From positions 1 to 22,369 of the forward strand of contig CAYZVM010000092.1 in the NCBI GenBank assembly GCA_964481485.1: 22,369 nt of DNA. The letters are read 5' to 3'. Shown here piece after piece: positions 21,795 to 22,369 of the stretch (positions within the stretch are counted from its first letter, which is position 1; each line of letters starts with the position of its first letter). The position numbers were made by a program, and so were the translations under genes. The stretch is from M3007 sp964481485 (GTDB taxonomy: Bacteria > Bacteroidota > Bacteroidia > Chitinophagales > Saprospiraceae). Under the pieces are notes generated by a model. That model did not search any database. It was not told the origin of the DNA and saw only the letters and a program-made list of their open reading frames with translations.

Positions 21795-22166
21795 CTATTT
21801 TCCAAGATTTTTGTCTTCTTCGCTGACGCGGTTGAGCAGTTCGTCCACGCGGTACATTTCGTCCACCGTGTCGTCGAGGAAGAATTCAAGTTCGGGTACA
21901 CGGCGCATTTGTTTGCCCACTTTGGAGGCGAGTGCTTGGCGGAGGCGCGGGTAGTTGTCCTCCAATTCGAGGATGACCTCCTGCTTGTTCTCCGTGCCGT
22001 ACACGCTGATGTATATTTTGGCAACGAGCAAATCGGGGGTCATTTTCACTTCCGTGACAGTCACGAGTTTGTCGCGGCCATAAATATTGCTGCCTTGTTC
22101 GGTGAGCAGCATCCCGAAATAGCGCCGCAGCACTTCGCCGATTTGTTTTTGTCGGATGGATTCCAT
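21795..22166 (-). CDS. rbfA: 30S ribosome-binding factor RbfA
   Basis: This is a 123-aa protein, normal for RbfA. It opens MESIRQKQIGEVLRRYFGMLL, followed by the KH-like fold with VTVTEVKMTPDLLVAKIYISVYG and ends with the conserved RRVPELEFFLDDTVDEMYRVDELL. Known RbfA helps 16S rRNA 5'-end maturation and cold adaptation of the small subunit. A clear promoter lies 62 nt upstream. It is the first gene of a two-gene operon with nadD. Confidence 0.93.
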   Translation of the reverse strand: MESIRQKQIGEVLRRYFGMLLTEQGSNIYGRDKLVTVTEVKMTPDLLVAKIYISVYGTENKQEVILELEDNYPRLRQALASKVGKQMRRVPELEFFLDDTVDEMYRVDELLNRVSEEDKNLGK

Positions 22167-22227
22167 GTCGTGTCAATTGTATGATGAAGGTCGGGGCCTA
22201 AACGGGTTTTTTGCCCGGAAAGTGCCA

Positions 22228-22261
22228 CAAAGGTAAGCCTCTCCGAAACTAATTTTCCCAA
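22228..22261 (-). promoter_or_regulatory. Promoter of rbfA-nadD
   Basis: Read leftward: TTGG (22261-22258), a 22-nt spacer, then TACCTTTG (22235-22228), matching the Bacteroidota promoter. It leaves a leader of about 55 nt before the ATG at 22166. Confidence 0.65.
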
Positions 22262-22317
22262 CAGGGGTTTATTCAGGCCGAATTCCAAATAATCGTTGGA
22301 AAAATTTTGGGCATGGG

Positions 22318-22349
22318 TTGGATTTTCGGGACAGGTGGGTTTATCTTTG
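22318..22349 (+). promoter_or_regulatory. Rightward promoter for a gene beyond the window
   Basis: TTGG (22318-22321), a 20-nt spacer, then TATCTTTG (22342-22349): a textbook Bacteroidota -33/-7 pair. The gene it drives is divergent from rbfA and starts to the right of the window. Confidence 0.65.
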
Positions 22350-22369
22350 CCCCCGCTTTTGAAAAAGCA

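Overview
The window looks like a scaffold piece from a Bacteroidota genome, most likely of the Saprospiria type. The grounds are: several promoters with the Bacteroidota -7 box TAnnTTTG (some with TTGG about 19-22 nt upstream), a PorZ-like type IX secretion protein, a DUF1684 protein, and family choices typical of that class (effector-associated domain 11, secreted TPR proteins with a carboxypeptidase-regulatory-like N-terminus, GH63 of the MGH1-like kind). A run of exactly 100 N (12250-12349) is a scaffold gap of unknown true length. The left edge begins in a GC-rich dispersed repeat. No rRNA, tRNA, CRISPR or transposase was seen.

Layout. 1-968 (-): N-terminal part of a glycogen debranching enzyme, running into the repeat and off the window. 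1031-1671 (+): a 79-aa protein and an HNH nuclease, overlapping by 4 nt. 1662-5106 (-): a DinB-like protein and a GH63 glycoside hydrolase, each preceded by the same gap-free ~72-bp upstream module. 5391-9521 (-): a secreted 923-aa TPR protein and a membrane protein with an N-terminal EAD11 (death-fold-like adaptor) domain, separated by a 24-bp dispersed inverted repeat. 9671-12249 (+): a DtxR/MntR-type regulator and an NRAMP transporter fused to a universal stress protein domain, behind a perfect 26-bp palindromic operator. 12350-13324 (+): polyprenyl synthetase. 13338-15053 (-): secreted esterase. 15156-16770 (+): a small two-helix membrane protein and a class I methyltransferase. 16822-17436 (+): secreted DUF1684 protein. 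17509-17745 (-): 78-aa conserved protein. 17957-20269 (-): PorZ-like protein. 20414-21148 (+): FkbM methyltransferase. 21142-22166 (-): nadD and rbfA. The right edge carries a rightward promoter for a gene outside the window.

How they work together. The regulator-transporter pair is a self-contained metal (probably Mn) homeostasis unit. The debranching enzyme and GH63 protein both act on alpha-glucans or related glucosides. rbfA-nadD is a housekeeping operon. The most interesting region is 5391-9553: a cytoplasmic EAD11 domain is tied through three membrane helices to a periplasmic beta-domain, next to a secreted TPR protein that starts with a similar beta-domain. This looks like an envelope-facing sensor with a death-domain-style signalling end. 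Its promoter faces the metal regulator's operator. Functions are inferred from family features read by eye; no database search was run.
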